Made by a program: the position numbers and the translations under genes. A stretch of DNA of 64,000 nucleotides. Origin: Muricoccus harenae (GTDB lineage: Bacteria; Pseudomonadota; Alphaproteobacteria; Acetobacterales; Acetobacteraceae). The DNA is taken from the NCBI RefSeq assembly GCF_009848505.1, contig NZ_WWDL01000016.1, positions 1 through 64,000 of the forward strand, given 5' to 3'. Below are positions 63,302 through 64,000 of this stretch, in pieces; the first letter of the stretch is position 1; each line of letters starts with the position of its first letter. Below the pieces are notes generated by a model. It saw only the letters and a list, made by a program, of their open reading frames with translations. It did no database searches and was not told the origin of the DNA.

Positions 63302-63402
63302 CGGGGGCCCAGGCCTAAAGGAATACGCTGGCCCGCGCCCCTGATCGGGTCAATGAAGATCCGCCCGGGTCACCTACCGGATCGATGAGCGGTGCTGATC
63401 GC

Positions 63403-64000
63403 TCAGATTTCCTCGTCGAAGCCGCCGCCGCCGTCGAAGCCGCCACCGCCGGCATCGTTGTTGCCGGCCGCGTCATTGCCGCCCCAGCCACCGCTCTGGT
63501 CCGAGACCGGCGAGGCGTCGTTCTGTGCCGCGCCCGGATCCGTCCAAGGGGAGGAGGAAGGCGTGCTCACCGCCTGCTCGCCGAAGGAGCCCGCGGCGCC
63601 CGTGGCATCCGCGGCCGCGGTTGCCGCTTGAGCCCCACCGCCCGAGAACATGCCCATCATCATGTTGCCCAGCACCATGCCACCCGCGACGCCGGCCGCA
63701 GTGGTCAGCGCCGTGCCGAGGAAGCCGCTGCCGCGGCCCTGCTGCTGCATCATGGCCGGGTTCATCGCACCCGGGGGCGGCTGGATCGGCTGCGGGCGAG
63801 GCGTCATCGGCATCTGGCGGTTGTTGCCGCCACCGAACATGCCGCCGAACAGCCCGCCACGGGACTGCTGTTGGCTCGCCTGTGCCTGGGTGTTCTCCAG
63901 TTGCCACTCCAGCTCCTGGATGCGGTTCTGAGCCTGCACCAGGGCCGCTTCCTGCACGAAGGCGGTCTGGGTGATGCGATACCGCGCCTCGGGGTAGCGG
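63403..64000 (-). CDS. DUF2076 family protein, 5' end outside the window
   Basis: This is the C-terminal 198 residues or so of a protein that continues past the right edge. It has YRITQTAFVQEAALVQAQNR followed by IQELEWQLEN, the pattern of DUF2076 (proposed periplasmic ligand-binding). A Met/Pro/Gln-rich region then leads to a hydrophobic glycine-rich helix (GTALTTAAGVAGGMVLGNMM). The tail is rich in Gly, Asp and Asn and ends FDGGGGFDEEI. Function is not established. Confidence 0.85.
   Translation of the reverse strand, partial: RYPEARYRITQTAFVQEAALVQAQNRIQELEWQLENTQAQASQQQSRGGLFGGMFGGGNNRQMPMTPRPQPIQPPPGAMNPAMMQQQGRGSGFLGTALTTAAGVAGGMVLGNMMMGMFSGGGAQAATAAADATGAAGSFGEQAVSTPSSSPWTDPGAAQNDASPVSDQSGGWGGNDAAGNNDAGGGGFDGGGGFDEEI

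Overview
The window is GC-rich throughout, densely coding and free of recognisable tRNA, rRNA or CRISPR sequences. It reads as the chromosome of a high-GC alphaproteobacterium, most likely an Acetobacteraceae (Roseomonas-like) member of the Rhodospirillales. That rests on protein style, on two gene neighbourhoods I know as alphaproteobacterial (secA/ppiC/argJ, and rne divergent from amidase-PBP1A-prfB), and on the many TRAP, Bug and family-5 solute-binding proteins. The species cannot be named from the sequence alone.

Layout. 1-7.7 kb: the tail of an IS630-type transposase, then secA divergent from a parvulin isomerase and argJ, then an orphan HWE-type histidine kinase. 7.7-19.9 kb: an aminotransferase with a small gamma-glutamyltransferase-like lipoprotein, divergent from a chain of overlapping genes (M48 protease, DsbA-like protein, tryptophan 2,3-dioxygenase), followed by a D-amino-acid dehydrogenase, an amino-acid binding protein, a kynureninase-like enzyme, an AstE-like enzyme, a CinA-like protein and a GNAT-Nudix fusion. 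20-29.6 kb: the housekeeping block of rne, N-acetylmuramoyl-L-alanine amidase, PBP1A, prfB and a DUF1643 gene. 29.6-43.6 kb, almost all minus strand: a peptide-type binding protein, a ROK-like protein with apparently permuted motifs, transporters, an acetyltransferase, a CoA-ligase/enoyl-CoA-hydratase pair, an MHS symporter, a TRAP transporter with a hydratase, and a ferredoxin-NADP reductase. 43.6-49.3 kb: single metabolic genes (GNAT enzymes, phytase-like esterase, amidase, NIPSNAP, Bug protein).

49.3-56.6 kb is the most coherent unit. An ArsR-methyltransferase fusion resembling the SAH-responsive regulator SahR sits directly before cobalamin-dependent metH. A 22-bp near-perfect palindrome lies in the gap to a divergent, unrecognised small protein with a CxCC motif. 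Downstream are a cation efflux protein, a TonB-like protein and a cobalamin adenosyltransferase, so methyl-cycle control, the B12 enzyme, possible B12 uptake energisation and B12 adenosylation are contiguous.

56.6-64 kb shows decay and rearrangement: a 5'-truncated, frameshifted phosphate-permease remnant, a peptidase M20 gene, a threonine synthase, a dctA remnant with a large internal deletion, then a LysR regulator, an MFS transporter, a TRIC-type channel and the 3' part of a DUF2076 gene at the right edge.

The most unusual observation is the ROK-family protein at 31317-32378. Its C-terminal-type half precedes its N-terminal-type half, which suggests a circular permutation.
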